Positions 16,848-25,935 of a stretch of 64,000 bases of DNA are shown here, piece after piece (the stretch's first letter is position 1; each line of letters opens with the position of its first letter). A program made the translations under genes and the position numbers. The DNA is from Drouetiella hepatica Uher 2000/2452. Its GTDB lineage: Bacteria; Cyanobacteriota; Cyanobacteriia; Elainellales; Elainellaceae. Location of the stretch: NCBI GenBank assembly GCA_019359505.1, contig JAHHHD010000010.1:1-64000 (forward strand), given 5' to 3'. The notes under the pieces are model-generated. The model saw only the letters and a list, made by a program, of their open reading frames with translations, was not told the origin of the DNA and did not search any database.

Positions 16848-18461
16848 TTAGCGATCGAACTCGACCTGTCCGTTATCCAGTTTGATGAGGCGATCGGCTA
16901 AGTGAAAATAGTGATCATCATGGCTGATCACAATCACAGTCTTGCCCTTTTGCTTCAAGCTCGGCAGAAACTGTCTGTAGAAAAGCTCTTTAAACACAGG
17001 ATCTTGATCGGCGGCCCACTCATCAAACAGATAAATCGGGCGGTCTTCTAAGTATGCCGTCAGCAGGGCAAGCCGCTTGCGTTGTCCTTGCGAAAGCGCG
17101 GTCGTCGAAAGCTTACCTCGCTCAATTTTGACTTTGTGATCAATCTGGAGCTTACTGAGATAATTCTGCGCCAAATGATCGAGATTGACCTGCTCCAATC
17201 CTAAAAGCCGCTCGAACAGGAAAAAATCTGCAAATACGACGGCAAAATGCTGACGATACCATTCCCGATTTTCATCCGTAATCGGCTGTTTGTCTAAAAA
17301 AATTGCGCCCGACTCAGGAATGTAAAGCCCGGTCAGCAGCTTAGCAAAGGTGGATTTGCCGCTGCCGTTTCCCCCGGCGATAAAGGTAATTTCGCCGGGA
17401 TAGAAGGTGATATCGAGCGCTCCCAGAACAAAAGGAGTATCTTCAGGCGATCGCTGATAGGGATACACCAAGTCTCGAAGTTCCAGGCTATGCCAGTCAG
17501 ACTCTGCTTTAGGCGGGCTTGAGAGTGAAGAGCGATCGCTTAAGGACAACCCCAAGTCCTGAATTTTTCGCAGGGCAATATTCGATTGGCTAATCACTGG
17601 AAAGCTATTGACGATGTTCTCCATCGGCATCGTCAGATAGATGAAAGCGAGGATATACCCAGAAATTGCCTCAGGTTGGATAGAGATCAGCTTAGGGAGC
17701 GCAAATAAAACGAACCCCACCGCGAAAAAGAACAGCAGCTTGCCCAAGCTAGAGGAGGCTGCAAACATCGTCAGTCCTCGAATGTTGTAGCGCCGGAAAT
17801 TGATTGCCGTGGGTTCAACTGCGTTTTCTAGAAACATTTGTCGCCGTTGGTAATGCAGCTTCAATTCTTTAATCCCTTCAGTGGTCGAACGGAAGTGATC
17901 AAATAAATAATCTTCCTCCTCACGCGCCAAAGCCAGCAGCTTTTCTCCTTGCCTCAAGAGCCGAATACAGCTCATAACCGCCGCCCCCATTAACGCGAAG
18001 ACCAGCAGCAGCGCCGTCCAGGAAAGCCAGGTAATGTAGATCAGGCAACCTACAACGATCGCCAGATCAATGCACAGCAACGGCAGGACAAACACGGCGC
18101 TAGTAATTGCTCGGACATCCTCTGTCAATGCTGCCAGAAGGCGCGGGTTGCCAATCCGCTCTAGATCGGTAAGTTCTGAAGCCAGAATTTGGCGAATTAA
18201 TCGCATTCGCAAGTGAAACACGGCATGGTGCGAGAGGCGAACCAACACCACCTGAGAGACAATGCTGGTGAGGAGGGCGATCGCTGCCAATCCTAAAAAC
18301 CCCAGCAGCAGCATCGGCGTAGAGGTACTCAAGGGGTGGCTGATGGCATAACTGATTAGCGCAATCAACCCGGCAGAGCTGATGCCGCTCACGAATCCGG
18401 TCAGGGCGGCGATCGTCATCATCTGCCAAGAAGATTGCAGCAAAAACGTCACCAGGCTCAT
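16848..18461 (-). CDS. SyrD/PvdE-type ABC exporter (fused membrane and ATPase domains)
   Basis: The 537-residue half-transporter has six hydrophobic helices (about 1-300) followed by an ATPase: Walker A GGNGSGKS at 363-370, signature LSQGQRKRLA, and Walker B YLFDEWAADQDP. The FDEWAADQDP stretch is typical of the cyclic-peptide/siderophore exporter group (SyrD, PvdE, YojI). I start it at 18461, because its ATG overlaps the TGA stop of squalene-hopene cyclase (ATGA), which implies translational coupling. An upstream start at 18488 would add nine residues. The cargo is unknown; position suggests a hopanoid or lipid-linked product. Confidence 0.9.
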   Translation of the reverse strand: MSLVTFLLQSSWQMMTIAALTGFVSGISSAGLIALISYAISHPLSTSTPMLLLGFLGLAAIALLTSIVSQVVLVRLSHHAVFHLRMRLIRQILASELTDLERIGNPRLLAALTEDVRAITSAVFVLPLLCIDLAIVVGCLIYITWLSWTALLLVFALMGAAVMSCIRLLRQGEKLLALAREEEDYLFDHFRSTTEGIKELKLHYQRRQMFLENAVEPTAINFRRYNIRGLTMFAASSSLGKLLFFFAVGFVLFALPKLISIQPEAISGYILAFIYLTMPMENIVNSFPVISQSNIALRKIQDLGLSLSDRSSLSSPPKAESDWHSLELRDLVYPYQRSPEDTPFVLGALDITFYPGEITFIAGGNGSGKSTFAKLLTGLYIPESGAIFLDKQPITDENREWYRQHFAVVFADFFLFERLLGLEQVNLDHLAQNYLSKLQIDHKVKIERGKLSTTALSQGQRKRLALLTAYLEDRPIYLFDEWAADQDPVFKELFYRQFLPSLKQKGKTVIVISHDDHYFHLADRLIKLDNGQVEFDR

Positions 18462-20446
18462 GGTGACAGCCTCGCGGATAGGTGCCAATATTGCCCTAGC
18501 GCCGTCAGGGGGAAGTGCTGCTGGTAGAGATGGTACTTGAGATAAAAATGGCTGGGAAATCCTGTCCCCGTGAATTCGGCTTCGTCCCAGGTGCCATCAG
18601 GACGCTGCGTATCCACAAGATATTGGATGCCTTGCCGAATCGCCCCTACTGTAGCGGTCTGAGCTGTATTAGTCTGATCTGGGAAGGTTTGCATTGCTTC
18701 TCTGGCTGCCATCAAGCCAATCAGTGCCCATGCCGTTTGGGATGCTGTGCTGATGCCCTGTCCTTTGAGTGCTGGATTGTCGTAGCTCCGACAGGTTTCT
18801 CCCCAGCCGCCATCGGAATTTTGGCAGCTTACCAACCATTCCGCACCGCGCTCCATAGCCTGACGACAAGGCGCACTCAGGGGCTGATTGGGGGAGGCGA
18901 TCGCCGCCAATGCCGCCAACACGCCGCTTGTTCCATAGATATAGTTGACCCCCCAACGCCCAAACCAGCAGCCTTCTGGCTCCTGTTGCTGAATCAAATA
19001 AGTGAGGGCGCGATCGATCCTCTCGAATTCCAGATGATTGTCTCTGCGGCGACTTTCTCCCAGACAGCCCGCCATTTCCAGGACTCGCGCCGTCACATCT
19101 GCGGTGTTGGGATCAATCATTGCCTTAAGATCGGCATAGGGCAAAGCATTGAGCCAATCTTGGTTGTTATTCAGATCAAAGGCTGCCCAGCCGCCCTCCC
19201 GGCACTGCATCGTGGCAATCCAGGCAACTGCCCGATCGATCGCCGCCTGCTTTAATGCCTCGTTGGGCAGTTGCACCTGCTTTAGCGCCATCACAACAAC
19301 CGCCGAATCATCAACATCGGGGTAAAAGCGATTCTCAAACTCAAACGCCCAGGCACCGGGTTTGCCTTGACGATTCTTCACCGCCCAATCGCCATAGTCC
19401 AGAATCTGCTTGCTCAGCAGCCATTCGCCACCCTGCACCAGCGCCGGATGATCGGGGGCTAGACCAGAGGCTGCGAGCGATCGCATCACCAGCGCCGTAT
19501 CCCACACTGGAGAGACACAGGGCTGAATCCGATAGGTGGCAGACGTTTCAATAGCGAAGCGATCGACCGCCTGCAATCCTCGTTCAACGATCGGATCGTG
19601 GGCATCATACTCTAGACAGCGTAGAGCCAGTAAGGAGTTAAGCATTGCTGGAATGATGCCACCCCAGTCGCCTGTTGCTTCCTGCCGCTCCAAAATCCAG
19701 CGTTCTGCGGCGTTGATGCCCTGTTGCCGAAAAGGAATGAGATTGAAGCGTTCGGCAAACTTAAACAATCCATCTAACGTGAGGAAAAGATCTGTCCAGT
19801 CGTGATTACGAGACAGCGCATATCTTGCCGATCCCTCATTTTCAACGTAGAGTTCATCCAGATTAAAGCCCGGAGTTGTGGGAAAAATGGGCTGGCGATC
19901 GAACACAATCAGCAGGGGGACTGTGCTGCCTCTTGCCCAGCTTGACAGCTCGTAAATATTGAAGAAAAAACGATCGGGCAACAGCATGATCCAGGGAGGC
20001 AGTGAAGGGATGCCGCGCCAGTCAAAACAGCCGATTAGCGCTAGGTGAAACTTGGTGAAAATGCGCGATCGCCGGATGCCGCCCCGTTCCAAAATAAAAG
20101 CCTTCGCCTGTTGCAGCGCCGGGTCGCTGGCAGAGACTCCCAAGAGCCGGAGCGCCATGTATGCCTCAATGGAGGTGCTGAGATTGCCTCCATCGCCATA
20201 AAACAGCTCCCAGCCGCCGTGGGATCGCTGCTGCTGCCGAAAGTAGATTTCAGCCTTATGGAGGGGTCTAGACGCATCAGTTCCCCAAATCTTGTGCAAC
20301 AGCACCACCTCAGCCGTCATCGTCACATTCGACTCTAGCTCTGACCACCAATAGCCTGCCGAGTTTTGAATCGAGAGCAGGTAGCCCTGGCTGGCAGCGA
20401 TCGCGGTTTGAACGGCTGGTGTTGTTTCCCGATCTTGAATTTGCAT
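18458..20446 (-). CDS. shc: squalene-hopene cyclase
   Basis: The monotopic membrane enzyme folds squalene into hopene (and hopanol), the first committed step of hopanoid synthesis. The catalytic protonating motif DVDD is at 377-380, almost the same position as in the Alicyclobacillus enzyme. Several QW repeats are visible (for example QNSDGGWGE and QRPDGTWDE, both near the C terminus). The length of 662 is typical. The gene is the first of a two-gene unit with the ABC exporter and is divergent from hpnB across about 200 bases. Confidence 0.97.
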   Translation of the reverse strand: MQIQDRETTPAVQTAIAASQGYLLSIQNSAGYWWSELESNVTMTAEVVLLHKIWGTDASRPLHKAEIYFRQQQRSHGGWELFYGDGGNLSTSIEAYMALRLLGVSASDPALQQAKAFILERGGIRRSRIFTKFHLALIGCFDWRGIPSLPPWIMLLPDRFFFNIYELSSWARGSTVPLLIVFDRQPIFPTTPGFNLDELYVENEGSARYALSRNHDWTDLFLTLDGLFKFAERFNLIPFRQQGINAAERWILERQEATGDWGGIIPAMLNSLLALRCLEYDAHDPIVERGLQAVDRFAIETSATYRIQPCVSPVWDTALVMRSLAASGLAPDHPALVQGGEWLLSKQILDYGDWAVKNRQGKPGAWAFEFENRFYPDVDDSAVVVMALKQVQLPNEALKQAAIDRAVAWIATMQCREGGWAAFDLNNNQDWLNALPYADLKAMIDPNTADVTARVLEMAGCLGESRRRDNHLEFERIDRALTYLIQQQEPEGCWFGRWGVNYIYGTSGVLAALAAIASPNQPLSAPCRQAMERGAEWLVSCQNSDGGWGETCRSYDNPALKGQGISTASQTAWALIGLMAAREAMQTFPDQTNTAQTATVGAIRQGIQYLVDTQRPDGTWDEAEFTGTGFPSHFYLKYHLYQQHFPLTALGQYWHLSARLSP

Positions 20447-20644
20447 AGTTTGCTTTACCGATTTGCTTTACCGAGATGTAGCTTTAGCTTTCTCGCCCTA
20501 GAGCTATCGTGGGGGCGCTAACGCAAGGACAAAGATTCAACGATCGCTTTCTCCAGTGAATAGGAGACATTATGCAAAAGTTATTGTATTGTGCTTCATA
20601 TCATGATTTGTATTATGCGGCTGATGTGACAATGTGAGAACTGT

Positions 20645-21868
20645 ATGACAGGCGAACTTGGGCTAGCATTAGCCGCCTTATCGTCATTGATTTGGATCAT
20701 CCTTTTGGTCGGACGAGGGCAGTTTTGGCAAGCAGATCAAAAGTTAGAATCTCCTGAGATTCAAGGGAAGGCAAAGCAATGGAAAAGCCATAAGCTCAAG
20801 AAATATCCTGCTGTTTGTGTAGTCATTCCCGCTCGAAACGAGGTCGATATGCTGCCGACAACGCTGCCTTCTCTGCTCAATCAAGATTATCCGGGAATCA
20901 TGAGCATTATCTTGGTGGATGATCACAGCACTGATGGCACAGCCGCGATCGCTAAGGCATTGGCTCGATCGCAGCCCAAATCGCAGCAGCCCTTGCCCGA
21001 TCGCCAGCTCTCGGTGATTTCAGGGGAGCCATTGCCCAACGGCTGGACGGGGAAACTTTGGGCGATCGCTCAAGGCATCTGTCAGGCTCAGAGCCAATCT
21101 TCTCCTGACTACTTTTTGCTGACTGATGCCGATATTCAGCATGATCCCCAAAATATCTCGCGCCTGGTGACTAAGGCAGAGCAAGACAAGCTTGATCTGG
21201 TTTCACTAATGGTGCAACTTCGGTGTCAGAGCTTTTGGGAACAGTTGCTCATCCCGGCTTTCGTTTTCTTCTTCCAAAAACTTTACCCGTTTCGCTGGGT
21301 AAATGATCCGGCTCATTCTATGGCTGCTGCTGCTGGCGGCTGTATCCTGATCCGATCGACCATGTTATCTCAAATTGGCGGAATTCAGGCTATTCGGCAA
21401 GCCTTGATTGATGATTGCGCGTTGGCAAAAGCGGTCAAGACTAACGGTGGGCGTATCTGGTTGGGGCTGGGCGATTCTACTCAAAGCCTCAGAGCCTATC
21501 CTTCTTTAATGTCAATCTGGAATATGGTAGCGAGAACAGCTTTTACCCAGCTTAACTATTCTCTGGGGTTACTGCTAGGAACAGCGCTAGGAATGATTCT
21601 AATCTATGGGGTGCCGATGATCAGCATGATTGTCGGACTGTTGACTCAAAATTGGAGTTTGGCGATCGTTGGACTTTTGGGCTGGATACTGATGTCATGG
21701 AGCTATCTGCCAACGATTCAACTTTATCGATGTTCATTGATCCTTACTTTTTGTCTGCCTATGATCGCTTTGCTGTACACGCTAATGACTCTAGATTCTG
21801 CGTTACGCCATTGGCGAGGGCATGGCGGAGTCTGGAAAGGTAGATCGTATTCAGCTGTCATAGACTGA
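20645..21868 (+). CDS. hpnB: hopene-associated family 2 glycosyltransferase HpnB
   Basis: The 407-residue membrane glycosyltransferase has an N-terminal helix (about 5-25) and a GT-A fold. The nucleotide-sugar motifs VIPARNE (about 61-67) and VDDHSTDGT are visible, with DAD as the metal-binding DxD. The C-terminal helices span about 300-385. HpnB is found next to shc in many hopanoid producers; its exact acceptor is not settled. It heads a plus-strand run with the synthase-like gene (178-base gap) and hpnJ. Confidence 0.87.
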   Translation: MTGELGLALAALSSLIWIILLVGRGQFWQADQKLESPEIQGKAKQWKSHKLKKYPAVCVVIPARNEVDMLPTTLPSLLNQDYPGIMSIILVDDHSTDGTAAIAKALARSQPKSQQPLPDRQLSVISGEPLPNGWTGKLWAIAQGICQAQSQSSPDYFLLTDADIQHDPQNISRLVTKAEQDKLDLVSLMVQLRCQSFWEQLLIPAFVFFFQKLYPFRWVNDPAHSMAAAAGGCILIRSTMLSQIGGIQAIRQALIDDCALAKAVKTNGGRIWLGLGDSTQSLRAYPSLMSIWNMVARTAFTQLNYSLGLLLGTALGMILIYGVPMISMIVGLLTQNWSLAIVGLLGWILMSWSYLPTIQLYRCSLILTFCLPMIALLYTLMTLDSALRHWRGHGGVWKGRSYSAVID

Positions 21869-22046
21869 ATGACTTCGTGCCTCGCATGGGTTCAGCCCAG
21901 ATATTTTAAGTTTAATTTCCACCTTTCTTAAACACCCCCTATCAAAAGGAGATGCGGCTTTCTGAATTCTCAGCTTTTATATCCCTTAAAGTATCTCTTA
22001 AAGTTTTAGCGGTTGTGAAAATTTAGTTCTTGTGAGGAGTAACAAC

Positions 22047-22850
22047 ATGGGTTTACTGAAAGATGGCTTGGAAGCTTTGAAGGAGACTAGCCGCACGTTC
22101 TACATTCCCATTAGTCGATTGCCATCGGAACTGCAAGAAGCGGTAGCTTCAGCCTATCTCTGTATGCGGGCGATCGATGATATTGAAGACCACGCAGATT
22201 TGGACAGCGCTACAAAGATCAAGCTTCTGCAAGCCATCAGCCTCACGCTACAGGCCTCAGATCAGCAGATTAACCACAGCGCTTTTGCCAACGTTTTTTT
22301 GGGATACCAAAACTCTTTACCTGAAGTTTCGCTACGGATTGGAGAATGGGCGGCATTGGCTCCTGCGAGCATTGCCCCCCGCATCTGGGATGCCACAGCC
22401 GCCATGTCAGACCGGATGGCGTACTGGGCAGAGAACAATTGGGCAGTCCACACTGAGGCAGATCTAAACCGCTACACCTTCAGTGTGGCTGGGGCGGTCG
22501 GCTTGATGTTGTCCGATCTGTGGGCTTGGTATGACGGCACCCAGACAAATCGAACCGATGCGATCGGCTTTGGTCGGGGTCTACAGGCGGTTAACATTCT
22601 GCGCAATCACGGAGATGACCTGTCGCGCGGCGTAGAGTTCTACCCGGATGGCTGGGGCAATAAAGAAATGCAGCTGTATGCACGACGAAATTTAACCCTG
22701 GCGGATGCTTACACAAAAGCTTTGCCCAAAGGGGCTGCACTAGACTTTTGCAAAATTCCGCTGACGTTGGCTCACGCAACGCTCAATCTAATAGCGATCG
22801 GAGGCGAGAAGCTTAGCCGGAGTCAAGTTTTGGCGCTCACAGAGCAATAA
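22047..22850 (+). CDS. squalene/phytoene synthase-family protein of the hopanoid island
   Basis: The 267-residue all-helical prenyl synthase-like protein begins at the ATG at 22047, preceded by GAGGAG at 7 bases (a GTG at 22032 is the alternative). The first Asp-rich motif is intact (AIDDIED, about 44-50). The second reads NILRNHGDD, where phytoene and squalene synthases usually have NILRDxxED, so one catalytic Asp is Asn. It probably supplies or processes squalene precursors for Shc, possibly as an HpnC/HpnD-like enzyme, but the substitution leaves its reaction open. Confidence 0.78.
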   Translation: MGLLKDGLEALKETSRTFYIPISRLPSELQEAVASAYLCMRAIDDIEDHADLDSATKIKLLQAISLTLQASDQQINHSAFANVFLGYQNSLPEVSLRIGEWAALAPASIAPRIWDATAAMSDRMAYWAENNWAVHTEADLNRYTFSVAGAVGLMLSDLWAWYDGTQTNRTDAIGFGRGLQAVNILRNHGDDLSRGVEFYPDGWGNKEMQLYARRNLTLADAYTKALPKGAALDFCKIPLTLAHATLNLIAIGGEKLSRSQVLALTEQ

Positions 22851-22896
22851 CCGCCTAATTTGTGCAGGGCAAATCTAGAGTAAGAGGAGAATCCTT

Positions 22897-24342
22897 TTGA
22901 AAAGAACGCTGTTTTTGAGTCCGCCCTCATTTGATGGATTTGACGGCGGCGCAGGTGCAAGATACCAGGCAAAGCGAGAGGTCACGTCTTTCTGGTATCC
23001 TACTTGGCTAGCGCAACCTGCTGCTCTGGTGCCGGAAAGCCGATTGGTCGATGCCCCACCGCAGGGGAAAACCGTTGAAGATGTGTTGAAGATTGCCAAA
23101 GATTATGAGCTGGTGATTTTGCATACCAGTACGCCATCTCTCGCCAATGATGTCAAATGTGCAGCAGCCATTAAAGCCCAAAATCCTGCCGTGCAAATCG
23201 GCTTTATTGGGGCACATGTGGCAATTTTGCCGGAGCAGACCCTCCGCGAGAATCCGGTGATTGATTTTGTTTGTCGGCATGAATTTGACTACACCTGCAA
23301 AGAGCTTGCCGAAGATCAGCCGTGGAATCAAATCCGAGGATTAAGCTACCGTGATACGCAGGGCGAACTGCACCACACGCCCGATCGCGATTTGATTCAC
23401 GATTGGGATGCGATGCCCAGCGTTTTGCCTGTCTATGCGCGAGATTTAGATATCAGCAAATACTTCATTGGCTATTTGCTGCATCCCTATGTTTCGTTCT
23501 ACACAGGGCGCGGCTGTCCGGCAAAGTGTAGCTTTTGTCTGTGGCCGCAGACCATTGGTGGACATCAGTATCGCACCAAAAGCCCAGAAGCCGTGGGGCG
23601 AGAGATGGATCAAGCTAAGGCTTTATTTGGCGATCGCGTCCGGGAATATATGTTCGACGACGACACGTTTACCATTGATAAGCAGCGGGCGATCGCCATC
23701 AGCGAACACATGAAGCGGCTGAAGCTGACCTGGAGTTGTAACGCCCGCGCCAACCTAGACTATGACACGCTCAAACAGCTTCGGGACAATGGCTTACGCC
23801 TCTTGCTAGTCGGGTTTGAATCGGGCAATCAGCAGATTTTAGATAATATCCGCAAGGGCATTCGGCTAGAGGCTGCTCGTCAGTTTATGAAACACTGTAA
23901 GGATTTAGGTATTACAGTGCATGGTACCTTCATGATTGGTTTGCCGATCGAAACTCAGGAAACGATCGAGGAAACGATTCGGTTTGCTTGCGAGATCAGT
24001 CCACACACGATTCAGGTTTCGATCGCCGCTCCCTATCCGGGCACAGAGCTATACCGTCAGGCGCAGGAGAATGGCTGGTTCAAAGATAATGTGCTGGTTG
24101 CTAATTCGGGAATTCAGACTTCGACTCTACAATATCCAGGGCTGTCGAATGCTGCGATTGAAGATGCCGTTGAGCAGATGTATCGTCGGTTCTATTTTCG
24201 TCCTAAAGCTATCATCCCAATTGTTCGTGAAATGCTGAGCGATCCGCAAATTTTGGTGCGTCGCTTGCGCGAAGGTGGAGAGTTTTTCTCTTACCTGAAA
24301 GAGCGCCAAATGCAGCAAGCCTCCGCTCATTCTAAAGGCTAG
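22897..24342 (+). CDS. hpnJ: hopanoid radical SAM protein HpnJ
   Basis: The 481-residue protein has an N-terminal B12-binding-like region (about 1-150). The radical SAM core carries the cluster ligands Cys207, Cys211 and Cys214 (GRGCPAKCSFC). In Burkholderia, HpnJ is required to make bacteriohopanetetrol cyclitol ether from the glucosamine form. The TTG start at 22897 is supported by AGGAGA 6 bases upstream. It lies 46 bases after the synthase-like gene, and its TAG stop shares the palindrome CTAG with the stop of hpnI on the other strand. Confidence 0.92.
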   Translation: MKRTLFLSPPSFDGFDGGAGARYQAKREVTSFWYPTWLAQPAALVPESRLVDAPPQGKTVEDVLKIAKDYELVILHTSTPSLANDVKCAAAIKAQNPAVQIGFIGAHVAILPEQTLRENPVIDFVCRHEFDYTCKELAEDQPWNQIRGLSYRDTQGELHHTPDRDLIHDWDAMPSVLPVYARDLDISKYFIGYLLHPYVSFYTGRGCPAKCSFCLWPQTIGGHQYRTKSPEAVGREMDQAKALFGDRVREYMFDDDTFTIDKQRAIAISEHMKRLKLTWSCNARANLDYDTLKQLRDNGLRLLLVGFESGNQQILDNIRKGIRLEAARQFMKHCKDLGITVHGTFMIGLPIETQETIEETIRFACEISPHTIQVSIAAPYPGTELYRQAQENGWFKDNVLVANSGIQTSTLQYPGLSNAAIEDAVEQMYRRFYFRPKAIIPIVREMLSDPQILVRRLREGGEFFSYLKERQMQQASAHSKG

Positions 24343-25571
24343 CCGACCGACTTAACATTTTCATCTAGGATGGGCAGAGACACAAGTTTACCTTCTTTTG
24401 TAGTCTTGAGTCGCCGATCAGACCACTCAAACGTGTTTCCCACAAAGCTGTAGCACCACAGCGCAAAGCTAAGCAGATCACGCAAGGGTACCAGCCATAA
24501 CCATCGTTTTGTAGCAGCATCCTTCAGGATTTTGACCCCCACTAGCCAAGCCACCACAAGTCGGCTGATCCAGGCAAGGCTCAGCACTCCCCAACCGAGA
24601 TGTGATCCCCCAGTAGCCAATAGGAACACTAAACTCGTCACGGTTCCGTAGGTAAAAATCAACCCGACATAGCCCCAAGCGCGGGAGACACGAATACACA
24701 GCATCCAGCGCAACTGACGCTGCCAAGAAGCTGCGAATGTACTGGTTGGCAGCACATGCTCAACAACGTAAGTGGAAAGCACGACCTGATAGCCTATCTG
24801 AGTGGGTAAATATCCCAATTGAAAATCGTCTGCTAAATAATCAGCGATCGCCTCAAACCCACCAATCTCTCTCAGTACAGATTGACGCATCAGGATAGTT
24901 TGACCCATTGCAAAGCGAGTGCCTTCTAGCTGAGTGCTGACTAAAACCCCTGGATGAAAATCGGTCGCTGTGCCGAGGGCTTCTAAGGTTGTCACCCAGC
25001 CTTGAGTAAGAGAGCGATAGAGACAAGTCACCACGCCGACTTTAGCATCGCTCAGAGGCTGAACTATCTCTCGTAAGTAGTTTGGTTCGACTCGAACATC
25101 GCTATCTGCCAGTAACAAGACTTCATGTTCGGCTGCGATTAAGGCGTTTGCGAGATTGCAAACTTTTCGATTTGTGCCAATGGTGTGATGATTCACAATC
25201 AGCCGCATATCGAGGTCTGGAAAATTATCCATTAACTGCCTCACGACTTTGATACTGGGGTCTTGCTGATCCTGTACCCCAAAAATCAGCTGATAATCTG
25301 GATAGTCTTGTTGGCAGAATGATGCAAGGTTTTCATAAAGCTGGTCGCTCAGTCCACAAACGGGCTTGAGAATGCTGATGGGTGGATGAAAGTCCGGAGC
25401 AACATTGCTGGAACGTGACAAGAACTGGATAGCGGCAGTAATGGCATAGCCGTAATATGCGATCGAGGATAGAGCTAAACCTAGCAACAGAAACAGAATT
25501 GAGTCTCCAATGATATTCCAGCCCACATCCACAGAGTATTGAGCAAGCGGAGGCAGTGATAGGTATGGCAT
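24339..25571 (-). CDS. hpnI: hopanoid glycosyltransferase HpnI
   Basis: The 410-residue membrane GT2 enzyme resembles ceramide glucosyltransferase. It has an N-terminal helix (about 25-45), the motif DSD (LLADSDVRVEP), and the processive-type acceptor motif QRQLRW, then C-terminal helices. In characterised systems HpnI adds N-acetylglucosamine to bacteriohopanetetrol, the step before HpnK and HpnJ. It is convergent with hpnJ, with overlapping stop codons. No hpnK, hpnG or hpnH is in the window. Confidence 0.88.
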   Translation of the reverse strand: MPYLSLPPLAQYSVDVGWNIIGDSILFLLLGLALSSIAYYGYAITAAIQFLSRSSNVAPDFHPPISILKPVCGLSDQLYENLASFCQQDYPDYQLIFGVQDQQDPSIKVVRQLMDNFPDLDMRLIVNHHTIGTNRKVCNLANALIAAEHEVLLLADSDVRVEPNYLREIVQPLSDAKVGVVTCLYRSLTQGWVTTLEALGTATDFHPGVLVSTQLEGTRFAMGQTILMRQSVLREIGGFEAIADYLADDFQLGYLPTQIGYQVVLSTYVVEHVLPTSTFAASWQRQLRWMLCIRVSRAWGYVGLIFTYGTVTSLVFLLATGGSHLGWGVLSLAWISRLVVAWLVGVKILKDAATKRWLWLVPLRDLLSFALWCYSFVGNTFEWSDRRLKTTKEGKLVSLPILDENVKSVG

Positions 25572-25935
25572 TGCAATCCTCTAAAAAAACTCAGCTCAGC
25601 GTCAGGGTAGATGAATTAATTCTGCTAAAAATTAATTCTGCTAAATTAGATCTATCGTTAGCGACCTCGTAGCAGATTTTATCGTAAATAGCCGTACCAC
25701 CTGGCTAAGCTGTATCAAACACTCTGGATACTTGAAAGCAGGATATTTGAAAGCAGGGTATCTACAGCTTTCAATTGCCTAAGCCACATAGCTAAACCTC
25801 TAAATTGACTCAAGCGCAAGGCACTGTTAAGACTGATCACTCTGGGTTTTGCTAGTTTTTAAGCCTGTTAGCACTGATTCTGGGATGGGCACAATGATAG
25901 AGGAAAGTTAACTGTATAACAGGTCGAGTGATTCT
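25572..25935. other. 364-base intergenic region
   Basis: This divergent promoter region lies between hpnI and the giant kinase gene. Short direct repeats are present: AATTCTGCTAAA twice near 25617-25645, and a GATACTTGAAAGCAGG-like unit twice near 25727-25760. No gene was seen. Confidence 0.5.

Noticed and set aside
18515-19255. 246-codon plus-strand frame opposite shc
   Set aside because: The minus-strand gene is unmistakable squalene-hopene cyclase; the antisense frame has a random composition rich in Cys and no motif.
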